Positions 8,930-16,878 of a DNA stretch of 64,000 bases are shown piece by piece (position 1 is the stretch's first letter; each line of letters starts with the position of its first letter). Both the position numbers and the translations under genes were made by a program. The stretch comes from CAWKGC01 sp963849005 (GTDB lineage: Bacteria; Pseudomonadota; Gammaproteobacteria; Burkholderiales; Usitatibacteraceae), in the NCBI GenBank assembly GCA_963849005.1, contig CAWKGC010000028.1, forward strand, positions 1-64,000. The letters are read 5' to 3'. The notes under the pieces were generated by a model. It saw nothing but the letters and a program-made list of their open reading frames with translations, ran no database searches and was not told the origin of the DNA.

Positions 8930-9826
8930 TTGGACATCGCGCTCGTCATCCTTCCGGATTTCCTGCTGATCGTGATCGGCCTCGTGCTGGCGCGCCTGTT
9001 CGGCTACCAGCGTGGCTTCTGGGAGGGGCTGGAGAAGCTCGTTTACTACGTGCTGTTCCCGGCGCTGCTGTTCCGCTCGCTCGCCACGGGAAACCTCGAC
9101 TTCGCCACTGCCGCGCCGATGATCGCGGTCGCGCTGAGCTTCACCGCTGCGGGGATGCTGCTTTCCGCATTGGCGCGGCCCCTGTTCAAGCCGGATGCGA
9201 AGACGGCTGCGGCATGCTTCCAGTGCGGCTTCCGCTTCAACACCTACATCGCGCTCGCGGTGGCCGCGAGCCTCTACGGCAAGGACGGCGTGGCGCTGCT
9301 GGCCGTCGTGGTGGGCGCGATGATCCCGCTCGCGAATTTCGGCGCCGTTGCCGCGCTCGCGAGGCACGGCGGCCACAATTTCTGGCTGGAGCTGGCGAAG
9401 AACCCGCTGGTGGTATCGACCCTCGCGGGCTTTGCCTGGAACCTCGCCGGCTTGCCGATGCCCGGCGCTGCCGACCACACGCTGCAACTGCTCGCGCAGA
9501 CCGCCTTGCCCGCGGGGCTGCTGTCGGTGGGCGCCGCGCTGAGGATCGAGGCGGGACACGGGCCGTGGCCGGCGCATGCGTGGTGGCTCACGGTGAAGCT
9601 CGCCGCGCTGCCCCTCATTGCCTGGGGCCTCGCCCGCGCCCTCGGCCTCACCGGAATGCCCGTTGCGCTGCTGATCCTCACCGCCGCGCTGCCGACCGCG
9701 TCCAGCGCCTACGTGCTCGCAGTGCGCATGGTGGGCGACGGCCGCGCGGTGGCCACCCAGATCACCGTCGGCACGCTGGTGTCGATGCTGACCATCCCGT
9801 TCTGGATTTCCCTGCTGGCGGGTTAA
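8930..9826 (+). CDS. AEC-family (auxin efflux carrier-like) membrane transporter
   Basis: A 298-residue, very hydrophobic protein with about 10 helices and the two-repeat AEC layout (LVLARLFGYQRG and FPALLFRSLATGN early; LPTASSAYVLAVRMVGDGR in the second half). The TTG at 8930 follows the regulator stop with no gap, so the two genes are co-translated. AEC proteins move small organic anions. Here it may export a pathway product such as pyruvate or take up a sulfonated or carboxylated substrate. Direction and substrate are inference. Confidence 0.8.
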   Translation: MDIALVILPDFLLIVIGLVLARLFGYQRGFWEGLEKLVYYVLFPALLFRSLATGNLDFATAAPMIAVALSFTAAGMLLSALARPLFKPDAKTAAACFQCGFRFNTYIALAVAASLYGKDGVALLAVVVGAMIPLANFGAVAALARHGGHNFWLELAKNPLVVSTLAGFAWNLAGLPMPGAADHTLQLLAQTALPAGLLSVGAALRIEAGHGPWPAHAWWLTVKLAALPLIAWGLARALGLTGMPVALLILTAALPTASSAYVLAVRMVGDGRAVATQITVGTLVSMLTIPFWISLLAG

Positions 9827-9853
9827 GATGCGCGGAACAGGGCGAGGGGCGAC

Positions 9854-10699
9854 ATGAAACTGGACGACAGCCGCGAAAGCGACAACATCGAGGACCGGCG
9901 CGGGGGCGGCGGCATGCGCGTGGGCGGCGGCATCGGCATCGGCACGATCGTGCTGGCGCTGGTGGCGATGTATTTCGGCGTCGATCCCTCGTTCCTGCTG
10001 AATCCGCAGCAGGACGCGCCGCAATCGGCGCCGCAGCAACAGCGGCCGGCGGACCCCAACGACTCGCAGCGGCGCTTCGTCGCCCGCGTCCTCGGTGAGA
10101 CCGAGGACACGTGGACCACGATCTTCCGCGAGGGCGGCACGAGCTACGAGGCGCCCACATTGGTGCTCTTCGACGGGCAGACGCGTTCGGCGTGCGGGCT
10201 GGGCGACGCCGCGATGGGCCCGTTCTACTGCCCGGGCGACCGCAAGGTGTACATCGACCTCGCCTTCTACCGCGACCTGCAGAACCGCTTCAAGGCGCCC
10301 GGCGATTTCGCGCAGGCCTACGTGATCGCGCACGAAGTCGGCCACCATGTGCAGAACCTGCTCGGCATCACGAAGAAGGTCGATGCCATGCGCGGCCGCG
10401 TGAGCGAGCGCGAGATGAACGCGCTGTCGGTGCGGGTGGAACTGCAGGCCGACTGCTTCGCCGGCGTGTGGGCAAGGTCCGTGCAGGGGCGCAACCGCCT
10501 CGAGCCCGGCGACATCGAGGAAGGCCTCACCGCGGCGGCCGCGATCGGCGACGACCGGCTGCAGAAACAGGCGCGCGGCGTGGTCGTGCCGGAATCCTTC
10601 ACGCACGGCTCTTCCGAGCAGCGCGTGCGCTGGTTCAAGCGCGGCTACGAGGCCGGCAGCCTGAAGGCCTGTGATACGTTTGCAACAAGACAGCTTTAG
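9854..10699 (+). CDS. Neutral zinc metallopeptidase (YpfJ/KPN_02809 family)
   Basis: 281 residues. A short cytoplasmic N-terminus (MKLDDSRESDNIEDRRG), one membrane helix at about residues 24-43, a Pro/Gln-rich linker, then the peptidase domain with HEVGHH (H160, E161, H164) and a downstream ELQADCFAG that supplies the third ligand. Cysteines at ACGLGDA and FYCPGD are typical of the family. The domain should face the periplasm. It starts 27 bases after the AEC gene and has no clear link to sulfonate use. Confidence 0.9.
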   Translation: MKLDDSRESDNIEDRRGGGGMRVGGGIGIGTIVLALVAMYFGVDPSFLLNPQQDAPQSAPQQQRPADPNDSQRRFVARVLGETEDTWTTIFREGGTSYEAPTLVLFDGQTRSACGLGDAAMGPFYCPGDRKVYIDLAFYRDLQNRFKAPGDFAQAYVIAHEVGHHVQNLLGITKKVDAMRGRVSEREMNALSVRVELQADCFAGVWARSVQGRNRLEPGDIEEGLTAAAAIGDDRLQKQARGVVVPESFTHGSSEQRVRWFKRGYEAGSLKACDTFATRQL

Positions 10700-10761
10700 C
10701 CGGACCAGCGCGCCCGCAGAGGTGCGTGCCCGAGACAGTCGCGCATCAAGGGGAGAATGAC

Positions 10762-11229
10762 ATGAAGAAAAGAACGGGACTTTTTACCGCTGCGGCATTT
10801 GCAGCGGCCCTGCTGTCCGCGCCGCTTGGCGCGCAGGAACTCGCCGAGGCCGCCTTCCTCGCCGGCAGCTGGATCGAGAAGAAGGAGAACATCGAGACCG
10901 AGGAGGCATGGCTCGCCCCCAAGGGCGGCATCATGCTGGGAATGAACCGCACTGTGCTCACCGGCAAGAAGAGCGCCTTCGAGTACATGCGCATCGAGAC
11001 GCGGGACGGGCGCCCCGTCTATCTTGCCGGCGTCGGCGGCAAGCCGGGCGTGGAATTCAAGGCAATCGAGACATCGCCGAAGAGGCTGGTGTTCGAGAAC
11101 CGCGCGCACGAGTATCCGCAGCGCGTGATCTACGTGAAGGAAGGCAAGGACACCCTGCTCGCCCGCATCGAAGGCACGGTGCAGGGCAAGGCGCAGTCGC
11201 AGGAGTGGCGCTTCGTGCGCGCGAAGTAG
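10762..11229 (+). CDS. Exported DUF6265-like protein
   Basis: 155 residues with a signal peptide ending about LGAQ. The mature part LAEAAFLAGSWIEKK...EEAWLAPKGGIMLGMNR resembles the DUF6265 beta-barrel family found downstream of signal peptides in many proteobacteria. The start at 10762 has a GGGGAGAA ribosome site. Function unknown; probably a periplasmic lipocalin-like domain. Family call is from recognised sequence pattern only. Confidence 0.75.
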   Translation: MKKRTGLFTAAAFAAALLSAPLGAQELAEAAFLAGSWIEKKENIETEEAWLAPKGGIMLGMNRTVLTGKKSAFEYMRIETRDGRPVYLAGVGGKPGVEFKAIETSPKRLVFENRAHEYPQRVIYVKEGKDTLLARIEGTVQGKAQSQEWRFVRAK

Positions 11230-11248
11230 GATCGCGACCGCAAGCCGC

Positions 11249-12472
11249 ATGGTGAGGGCCGCCGCCGCATTGCTGGCGGCGTCGATACTCTCCTTCGTGG
11301 CGCAGGCCGCCCCCGTCCCCTTCCCGCTGCAAACAACGGTGGTCACGATCGACGGCACGCCGCTGGGGAGCCTGCGCCACCCGGCGTCCTTCAATTCGAT
11401 CCGCTTCACCGTTGCGTTCAACCCGGCGGACAACCTGTACCACCTCTGGGTGCTCAACGGCGGCGATACCCAGACCCCGCCCGACATGCAGGTGTCGGAC
11501 ATCACCCACGCGACCTCCGCAGACGGCGCGCATTTCACATCGCTGGGCAACCTCAACCCGCCGGCATCGTGGTGGACGCAGATCGCGGGCGTCGGCGCGA
11601 CGGCTGAACCGTCGGTGAACTACCTCCGCGTCGACAGGCTGAACGGCGAGTGGTTCCTGACGATCTGGTCGCCAAACGAGGTGAACACCGGGCGCTACAA
11701 CTACAACGCGAACGTCTGGGACATCGGTGCCAACATCAACAACCTGAACATCGTCCAGCACGGGCCGCTGCCGTCGCTCACCGACATTCCACCCGGGCCG
11801 GGCGGCAACTTCGTCGGGTCCTTCGGCATGGTCGGCGGCAACATCTACCTGCGCCAGGACACGCCCTACAGCGCCGGGCCGCCGGTGACGGGCGGCGGCA
11901 GCGGGCGCTACATCTATACCGACGGAATCCGGCCCTCGCTCTCGCCGCTGTTCGGAACCAGCGAACCGGACATGTTCGGCGGCACGCCGTATTGCTGGCC
12001 GCTGGTGGGCATCCCGCCGACGCCGTGCACGGTATTTCCCGCATTGATACCCGCCTACGTGCACAATTCCGGCCGCGCGTTGGCGCAGGGCGGCAGCGTC
12101 GTCGGCGTCTACTACTCGTTGCGCGACTTCAACACCGGCGCGCGGCTGGACAAGCAGATCTGGTACGTCGAGTCTGCCGACAACGGCCTCACTTGGAGCG
12201 CGCCGGTCGGCGTTTATGCAAACGGCAACGCGGTGCTCGTCGACGGCCTTCCGAACACTGGAAATTTCAGCCTGCCCGAGGTCGCGCCGAACGCGTCCGG
12301 GTTCCAGCCGTATTTCAGCACCTTCGACGGCGCCGGAAACCTCGTGATCGTGACTGCTTTCCCCGCAGCCCCCGTCGCGGGTGCCGTTGTGCCCGTGGCT
12401 CCGCTTGCCGTGCTTGCCGGGCTGGCCGCGCTCATGATGCTGGGGGGCGCGGCATTCCTGCGACGACGCTAG
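11249..12472 (+). CDS. Secreted repeat-poor protein with C-terminal membrane anchor/sorting tail
   Basis: A 407-residue exported protein not assigned to a known family. It has a signal peptide (MVRAAAALLAASILSFVAQA) and an extended, Gly/Pro/Asn-rich, Trp-containing body. SADGAHFTSLGN and SADNGLTWSAPVGVY look like sialidase-type Asp-box strands of a beta propeller. The C-terminus is a hydrophobic helix followed by FLRRR, preceded by VVPVAPLAV, which resembles PEP-CTERM/IPTL-type sorting tails, although the exact motif is not clear. Likely surface-attached; function unknown. Confidence 0.7.
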   Translation: MVRAAAALLAASILSFVAQAAPVPFPLQTTVVTIDGTPLGSLRHPASFNSIRFTVAFNPADNLYHLWVLNGGDTQTPPDMQVSDITHATSADGAHFTSLGNLNPPASWWTQIAGVGATAEPSVNYLRVDRLNGEWFLTIWSPNEVNTGRYNYNANVWDIGANINNLNIVQHGPLPSLTDIPPGPGGNFVGSFGMVGGNIYLRQDTPYSAGPPVTGGGSGRYIYTDGIRPSLSPLFGTSEPDMFGGTPYCWPLVGIPPTPCTVFPALIPAYVHNSGRALAQGGSVVGVYYSLRDFNTGARLDKQIWYVESADNGLTWSAPVGVYANGNAVLVDGLPNTGNFSLPEVAPNASGFQPYFSTFDGAGNLVIVTAFPAAPVAGAVVPVAPLAVLAGLAALMMLGGAAFLRRR

Positions 12473-12560
12473 AGGCAGTTGCCAGGCCTTGCGGTAGCGC
12501 GCGCATCGCGAAGGCCGCGGGCGGCAGCGCAAGCAACAGGGCCCGCCCGCCCCCCGCGCC

Positions 12561-13151
12561 TTAGCGCGCGACGGCTCCCGGTCGGCGATCTCGGCGAGCC
12601 AGGCGCCCGCTTCCTTGAAGGCCCTGCCTGAATGCTCGGCCCGTCCGCGGATGTAGGCGCCTTCGATTGCGGTGAGCACCAACCCGGCAAAGGACCGCGT
12701 GCGGCGGCTGTCGGCGAACCTGAAATGCCTCGAAATGAGCGCGATCCAGTCGGCAAAGGCGCTGGCGATCGCGAGCCGCACCAGCTTCGAGGTCCTCCTC
12801 CAGGTCGAGGCAGGTGGCGCCGGCCGCGCAGCTCATGCGAAACGCGCTCTTCTCGAGGCGCTTCGCCCTGGCATCGAACAGGGCCCTCACCTTCGCCCCG
12901 GGCGTGCGCCCCGTGGAGAGGCTCTCGTCGAACATCGCCAGGATCTGCCGCGCATAGGCCTCCAGCGCCTCGCCCGCGACCTGGCGCTTGCCCCCGGGAA
13001 AATAGTGGTACATCGAGCCCTTGGGCGCGCCGCTCTCCTTCAGTATCTCGTTGAGTCCCGCCCCGGAATAACCGGAGCGGCGCATCAGGGATATCGTCGC
13101 TTCGACGATCCTGTCCCTGGGATTGCCCTGAGTTGACGGCGTGCCTGCCAT
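12561..13151 (-). CDS. TetR-family transcriptional regulator (LmrA/YxaF-like), frame interrupted
   Basis: The N-terminal helix-turn-helix is intact (RDRIVEATISLMRRSGYSGAGLNEILKES split at residues 12-40, then APKGSMYHYFPGGKRQ). The GSMYHYFPGGK element is typical of the LmrA/YxaF subgroup. The frame breaks near 12785 after CLDLEEDLE and continues with RLAIASAFADWIALISRHF in another frame. A second shift near the end is needed to reach the TAA at 12561. A matching operator lies just upstream (13165-13184). It faces the aldolase-like gene at 13218, its likely target. Confidence 0.82.
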   Translation of the reverse strand: MAGTPSTQGNPRDRIVEATISLMRRSGYSGAGLNEILKESGAPKGSMYHYFPGGKRQVAGEALEAYARQILAMFDESLSTGRTPGAKVRALFDARAKRLEKSAFRMSCAAGATCLDLEEDLEAGAARDRQRLCRLDRAHFEAFQVRRQPPHAVLCRVGAHRNRRRLHPRTGRAFRQGLQGSGRLARRDRRPGAVAR

Positions 13152-13164
13152 GCTTGCTTTCCTG

Positions 13165-13184
13165 TCTAGACCAGTCTATATAGT
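13165..13184. promoter_or_regulatory. Predicted LmrA/YxaF-type TetR operator
   Basis: On the plus strand it contains TAGACCAGTCTA (13167-13178), a perfect 12-base palindrome. Read on the minus strand it gives TATATAGACTGGTCTA, which fits the Bacillus LmrA/YxaF box as I recall it (AWTATAtagaNYGgTCTA). It sits between the TetR gene and the aldolase-like gene, 14 bases from the TetR start, where it could repress both. The TATATA part may also be a -10 element. Confidence 0.6.
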
Positions 13185-13217
13185 ACCTTTCCTGCGCCAC
13201 TTTTGGGGAGAATTTCG

Positions 13218-13982
13218 ATGAACGCCTCCGTATCCGCAGTGCGGCCCGCGATGTCCGAGGCCGAATGGCAGCAGCGCGTGGACCTCGCCGCCTGCTACCG
13301 GCTGGTTTCCCTGTACGGCTGGGACGACCTCGTCTTCACGCACATCTCGGCGCGCGTTCCGGGCCCCGAGCACCACTTCCTGATCAACCCGTACGGCTGG
13401 CTCTTCCGCGAGATCACGGCGTCGAGCCTCGTGAAGGTCGATCTCCAGGGCCGCAAGGTGCAGGACAGCCCCCACGACGTGAACCCCGCGGGCTTCACCA
13501 TCCACAGCGCGATCCACGCCGCGCGGGAAGATGCCGGCTGCGTGCTGCACGTGCACAGCGTCAACGGCGTGGCGGTTTCCGCGCAGGACGAAGGCGTGCT
13601 GCCGCTTTCGCAGCACTCGATCTTCGTGCTGTCCTCGCTCGCGTACCACGACTACGAGGGCGTGGCCTTGAACGACGACGAGAAGCCGCGGCTGGTGGGG
13701 GATCTCGGCGACAAGCGCTTCCTGATGCTGCGCAACCACGGCCTGCTCACCGTCGGCGCGACGGTGGCCGAGGCCTTCGTCGCGATGTATTTCTTCGAGG
13801 CGACCTGCATGATGCAGGTGCGCGCGCAGGCAGGCGGGGGCAAGCTCCGGCGCATCAGCCAGGGAATCGTCGATGGCGCGCAGGCGCAGTGGCAGCAGGT
13901 GACGCGTGGCGCGGGCGGGAACATGGCTTGGCCGGCATTGCTGAGGCGACTCGACAACGAAAGTCCTGGTTACCGTTCGTGA
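13218..13982 (+). CDS. Class II aldolase/adducin-family protein
   Basis: 254 residues. The fold is marked by LVSLYGWDDLVFTHISARVPG, FLINPYGWLFREITASSLVKVD, the metal-ligand pair HVHSVNG and the later LMLRNHGLLTVG, where the third His falls. Members include fuculose-1-phosphate aldolase relatives and adducin-like proteins of unknown substrate. The start at 13218 has a GGGGAG ribosome site; a TTG at 13203 is less likely. It is divergent from the TetR gene and shares its operator region. Substrate unknown. Confidence 0.88.
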   Translation: MNASVSAVRPAMSEAEWQQRVDLAACYRLVSLYGWDDLVFTHISARVPGPEHHFLINPYGWLFREITASSLVKVDLQGRKVQDSPHDVNPAGFTIHSAIHAAREDAGCVLHVHSVNGVAVSAQDEGVLPLSQHSIFVLSSLAYHDYEGVALNDDEKPRLVGDLGDKRFLMLRNHGLLTVGATVAEAFVAMYFFEATCMMQVRAQAGGGKLRRISQGIVDGAQAQWQQVTRGAGGNMAWPALLRRLDNESPGYRS

Positions 13983-13986
13983 TCGT

Positions 13987-14060
13987 CGTCCCGGGCTTGA
14001 CCCGGGACCCAGCGTTGTTCACACAGAAGCACTGGATTCCGGGTCAAGCTCGGAATGACG
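13987..14060. repeat. REP-like inverted repeat of the 'GCTTGACCCGGG' type
   Basis: The left arm (13987-14012) and right arm (14032-14060) are imperfect inverted copies. The left arm also holds its own hairpin, CCCGGG-CTTGA-CCCGGG. This class of intergenic repeat is widespread in alpha- and betaproteobacteria. It follows the aldolase stop directly and could end or stabilise its transcript. Confidence 0.8.
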
Positions 14061-14063
14061 AAC

Positions 14064-14092
14064 AAAAAAAGGGGCGCGGAGTTCCGCGCCCC
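14064..14092 (-). terminator. Rho-independent terminator (for the sulfatase gene, possibly bidirectional)
   Basis: The stem is GGGGCGCGG (14071-14079) with CCGCGCCCC (14084-14092) and a 4-base loop. Seven A bases at 14064-14070 become a U tract on the minus strand, fitting termination of the sulfatase transcript. A shorter TTT on the plus side could help end the aldolase transcript. Confidence 0.8.
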
Positions 14093-14119
14093 TTTCCCTT
14101 GCAACTTCCCCGCAATGGC

Positions 14120-15739
14120 CTACTGGCCGTGCGCCGCCATGGCCGCCTCGATCTTCGCCTTGACGGCGTCGAGGTTGAAGCTCGCGCCCTTCTGCATCGG
14201 CGGGAACTCAAGCGCGGTCATGGCAAGCTTCGCCACCTGCCTGCTGGACGAACACGAAGCGCCAGAACTCGTACTTGGAACCACGTAGAAATAATTCTGC
14301 GATCCATCTTGGTCCCGCTCCCGGCCAGCCCGTGCGCTCGAACGGATCGAGGCGCAGGTTGGTCAGGTACGGCACGTCGGGCATGGGTCTTTTCACCAAG
14401 CCAGCCACCGGGCTGGTCGATGAAGCGGTACTTGTAGTCGTCGATGCGCACCGCGCCCAGCGAGCTTTCGCCGAAGTAGAAGATCTCATGGCGGTTCGAC
14501 GGGCCCTTGCCGGTGATCATGTCCATCTGGTTGTAGCCGTCGAGATGATTCTTGTAGGTCCGGCCGCCGATCGCTTGCCTTTTTTCAGCTCCTCGCCGAT
14601 GTTCGGGTTGCCCGCGGCGGCCACAAGCGTCGGCAGCCAGTCCAGCCCGGAGATGATGCCGTTCTCGACCTTGCCTGCCGGCACCTTGCCCGGCCAGCGG
14701 ATCATCGCAGGCACGCGGAAGCCGCCTTCCATGACCGTGCCCTTCGCTCTGCGCGAACGGCGTCTGCCCGCCATCGGGCCAGGTGAAGACTTCGGTGCCG
14801 TTGTCGGTGGTGAAGACGACGATGGTGTTGTCGTCCACGCCCATGTCCTTGAGCTTCTTCATCACGATGCCGATGTCGTCGTCCATCTGCGCCATGCCGG
14901 CTTCCTGGATGGACCAGCCGTTCTTCGAGTTGCGCAGCGCCTGATATTTGTGCGAGAGGTGCGTGACGATGTGCATGCGCGTCGGGTTGAGCCAGAGGAA
15001 GAAGGGCTTGCCGTCGCCCTTGGCCTTGTCGATGAAGGCGAGCGCCTTGTCGCGGATCTCGTCGTCCACCGTCTCCATGCGCTTCGGGCACAGCTCGCCG
15101 GCGTCCTTGATCTTCTGCTTGCCGACCTTGCCCCAGCGCGGATCGACGGTGGTGTCGTCCGCGTTGGTCGCCCACGAGTGGACCATGTTGCGCGGGCCCG
15201 ACGTTGTGCCGCAGGTCCTGCGGGTAGTTCGGGTGGCAGGGGTCCTCCATCGCGTCGAGGTGGTAGAGATAACCGAAGAACTCGTCGAAGCCGTGCACCG
15301 TGGGCAGGAACTCGTTGCGGTCGCCGAGGTGGTTCTTGCCGAACTGGCCGGTGGCGTAGCCGATCGACTTCAGGCGGTAGCGATGGTCGGTGCCTCCGCC
15401 GGCAAGCCGGTCGGGCGCGCCGGCCTGGCCGACCGTGGTCATGCCGGTGCGGATCGGCAGCTCGCCGGTGACGAAGTCGGCGCGGCCAGCCGTACAGCTG
15501 GCCTCGGCGTAGTAGTCGGTGAACAGCATGCCTTCGGCGGCGATCTTGTCGAGGTTCGGCGTGCTGCCCGCCATCATGCCGCGGTGATAGGCGCCGATAT
15601 TCCAGATGCCGATGTCGTCGCCCATGATGACGACGATATTGGGCTGCTTGGCCTGGGCCTGGGCAAGCATCGGCGCGAGGCCGAGGACCGCGGACGCAAT
15701 GGCAAGCAGGCCCGCAAGGAAGTTTCTGGGGGAGTTCAC
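14120..15739 (-). CDS. Type I arylsulfatase, exported; multiple frameshifts
   Basis: An alkaline-phosphatase-superfamily sulfatase of about 540 residues. The GTG at 15739 is chosen because an AGGAGG site precedes it; it gives a signal peptide VNSPRNFLAGLLAIASAVLG... ending AQA. After it come NIVVIMGDDIG (metal-binding Asp pair) and SCTAGRADFVTG, where Cys is the formylglycine precursor. KPFFLWLNPTRMHIVTHL, TTDNGTEVF and EGGFRVPAMIRWPGKVP follow, then a C-terminal PYLTNLRLDPFERTGWP. At least four frame changes (about 15205, 14755, 14580, 14400, possibly 14270) are required. It needs a formylglycine-generating enzyme, not seen here. Confidence 0.82.
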
Positions 15740-15899
15740 GATTGAGGCCTCCTGAGGAATTGGATACTGCACGTTTGCTGATCGCCGTGCCCGCGCCGCC
15801 TGCTACCCGGGGCAAGGCAGGGCAGCCATAGTAGCACCGGAAGCGATGACAGATTCAAGACAGCCTCGGAGGGCCGGAAGCCGCGCGACCGGGCCGCGG

Positions 15900-16319
15900 C
15901 TATTTCCGCGTGAAGAAGACTTCGAACTTCTGCTTCACGACGGCCTGGTAGTAGATCCCCTTCAAGCGGTCGCTTGCGGGATCGTAGGTGAGGTCGTAGG
16001 TCGAGCCGTTGTAGCCGCCCGCCTGCAGCTCGAAGTTCGCGCGCAGCGTGCCGCCTTCCAGCGTTGCCTGCGCCTTGGCGAAAGGAAGGCGGTTCGGGTT
16101 GTAGTAGGTCGCGTCGAGTTCGCCGTTCGCCGCGACTCCCTTGATCTCGATGCGGTAGCCGCCGTCGGGCCGGACCCAGTTGCCCTTCAAGGTGCCGAGG
16201 TCGACCTTTGCCGAGGCCTCGGGCTTGCTTGCCGCTGCCGGGCCCTGCGCAACCACGATGCCGCAGGACGCCAATGCAAGCGCGAGAACGAACAGGCGCG
16301 CGGGAAGAAATGCAGTCAT
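15900..16319 (-). CDS. Small exported protein, function unknown
   Basis: 139 residues, intact frame, with a signal peptide (MTAFLPARLFVLALALASCG; cleavage probably after VAQG). The mature part VDLGTLKGNWVRPDGGYRIEIKG ... LKGIYYQAVVKQKFEVFFTRK alternates as a small beta-barrel of lipocalin-like type. A SCG at the signal end could be a lipobox, but the preceding residues fit poorly. It lies upstream of the sulfatase on the same strand with a 160-base gap. I do not recognise a named family. Confidence 0.72.
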   Translation of the reverse strand: MTAFLPARLFVLALALASCGIVVAQGPAAASKPEASAKVDLGTLKGNWVRPDGGYRIEIKGVAANGELDATYYNPNRLPFAKAQATLEGGTLRANFELQAGGYNGSTYDLTYDPASDRLKGIYYQAVVKQKFEVFFTRK

Positions 16320-16339
16320 GTTTTCGGCTCCTCACCTTG

Positions 16340-16366
16340 AAAAAAGGGGCGCGAAGATCGCGCCCC
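16340..16366 (-). terminator. Rho-independent terminator of the rpsP-rimM-trmD-rplS operon
   Basis: The stem is GGGGCGCGA (16346-16354) with TCGCGCCCC (16358-16366) and a 3-base loop. The six A bases at 16340-16345 give a U tract on the minus strand. It is 33 bases past the rplS stop. Confidence 0.85.
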
Positions 16367-16398
16367 TTCCCTGTCCTGCAACAGCCGGAGCGGAACGC

Positions 16399-16800
16399 TC
16401 AGGCCTTCTCTTCCTCCACCGGCGGCAGCACTTCGCGGTCGGCCGAGGAACGCAGCTTTTCCTTGATGCGCGCCGACTTGCCGGAGCGCTCGCGCAGGTA
16501 ATAGAGCTTGGCGCGGCGCACATCGCCCTTGCGTTTCACTTCGATCGACGCGAGGCCGGGCGAATACGTCTGGAACGTGCGCTCCACGCCTTCGCCGCTG
16601 GAGATCTTGCGCACGATGAAATTGGAGTTGAGGCCGCGGTTGCGCTTGGCGATCACCACGCCTTCGTAGGCCTGCTCGCGCTTCTTGTCGCCTTCGACGA
16701 CGACCACCTTGACGATCACCGTGTCGCCGGGGGCGAAGTCGGGGATCTTGCGCGCGAGGCGCTTGATTTCTTCCTGCTCGAGTTTCTGTATCAGGTTCAT
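16399..16800 (-). CDS. rplS: 50S ribosomal protein L19
   Basis: 133 residues, intact. It starts MNLIQKLEQEEIKR and contains FAPGDTVIVKVVVVEGDKKR, YEGVVIAKRNRGLNSNF and the C-terminal KRKGDVRRAKLYYLRERSGK, all standard for L19. L19 sits at the 30S-50S interface. It is the last gene of the operon and is followed by a clear terminator. A Glu/Pro-rich C-terminal extension (VLPPVEEEKA) is common in betaproteobacteria. Confidence 0.97.
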   Translation of the reverse strand: MNLIQKLEQEEIKRLARKIPDFAPGDTVIVKVVVVEGDKKREQAYEGVVIAKRNRGLNSNFIVRKISSGEGVERTFQTYSPGLASIEVKRKGDVRRAKLYYLRERSGKSARIKEKLRSSADREVLPPVEEEKA

Positions 16801-16878
16801 GTCGCTACCCTTTTATGGTTCCGGCACTTGGCCTTCCGTGCAGCGCCGCCAGCTTCGGTGGATGCACGCGGTTTATTG

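Noticed and set aside
8149..10098. A 649-codon plus-strand frame running from the GntR gene to the metallopeptidase
   Set aside because: Only its first 50 codons match GntR; the remainder reads out of frame through the UTRA domain and AEC gene.
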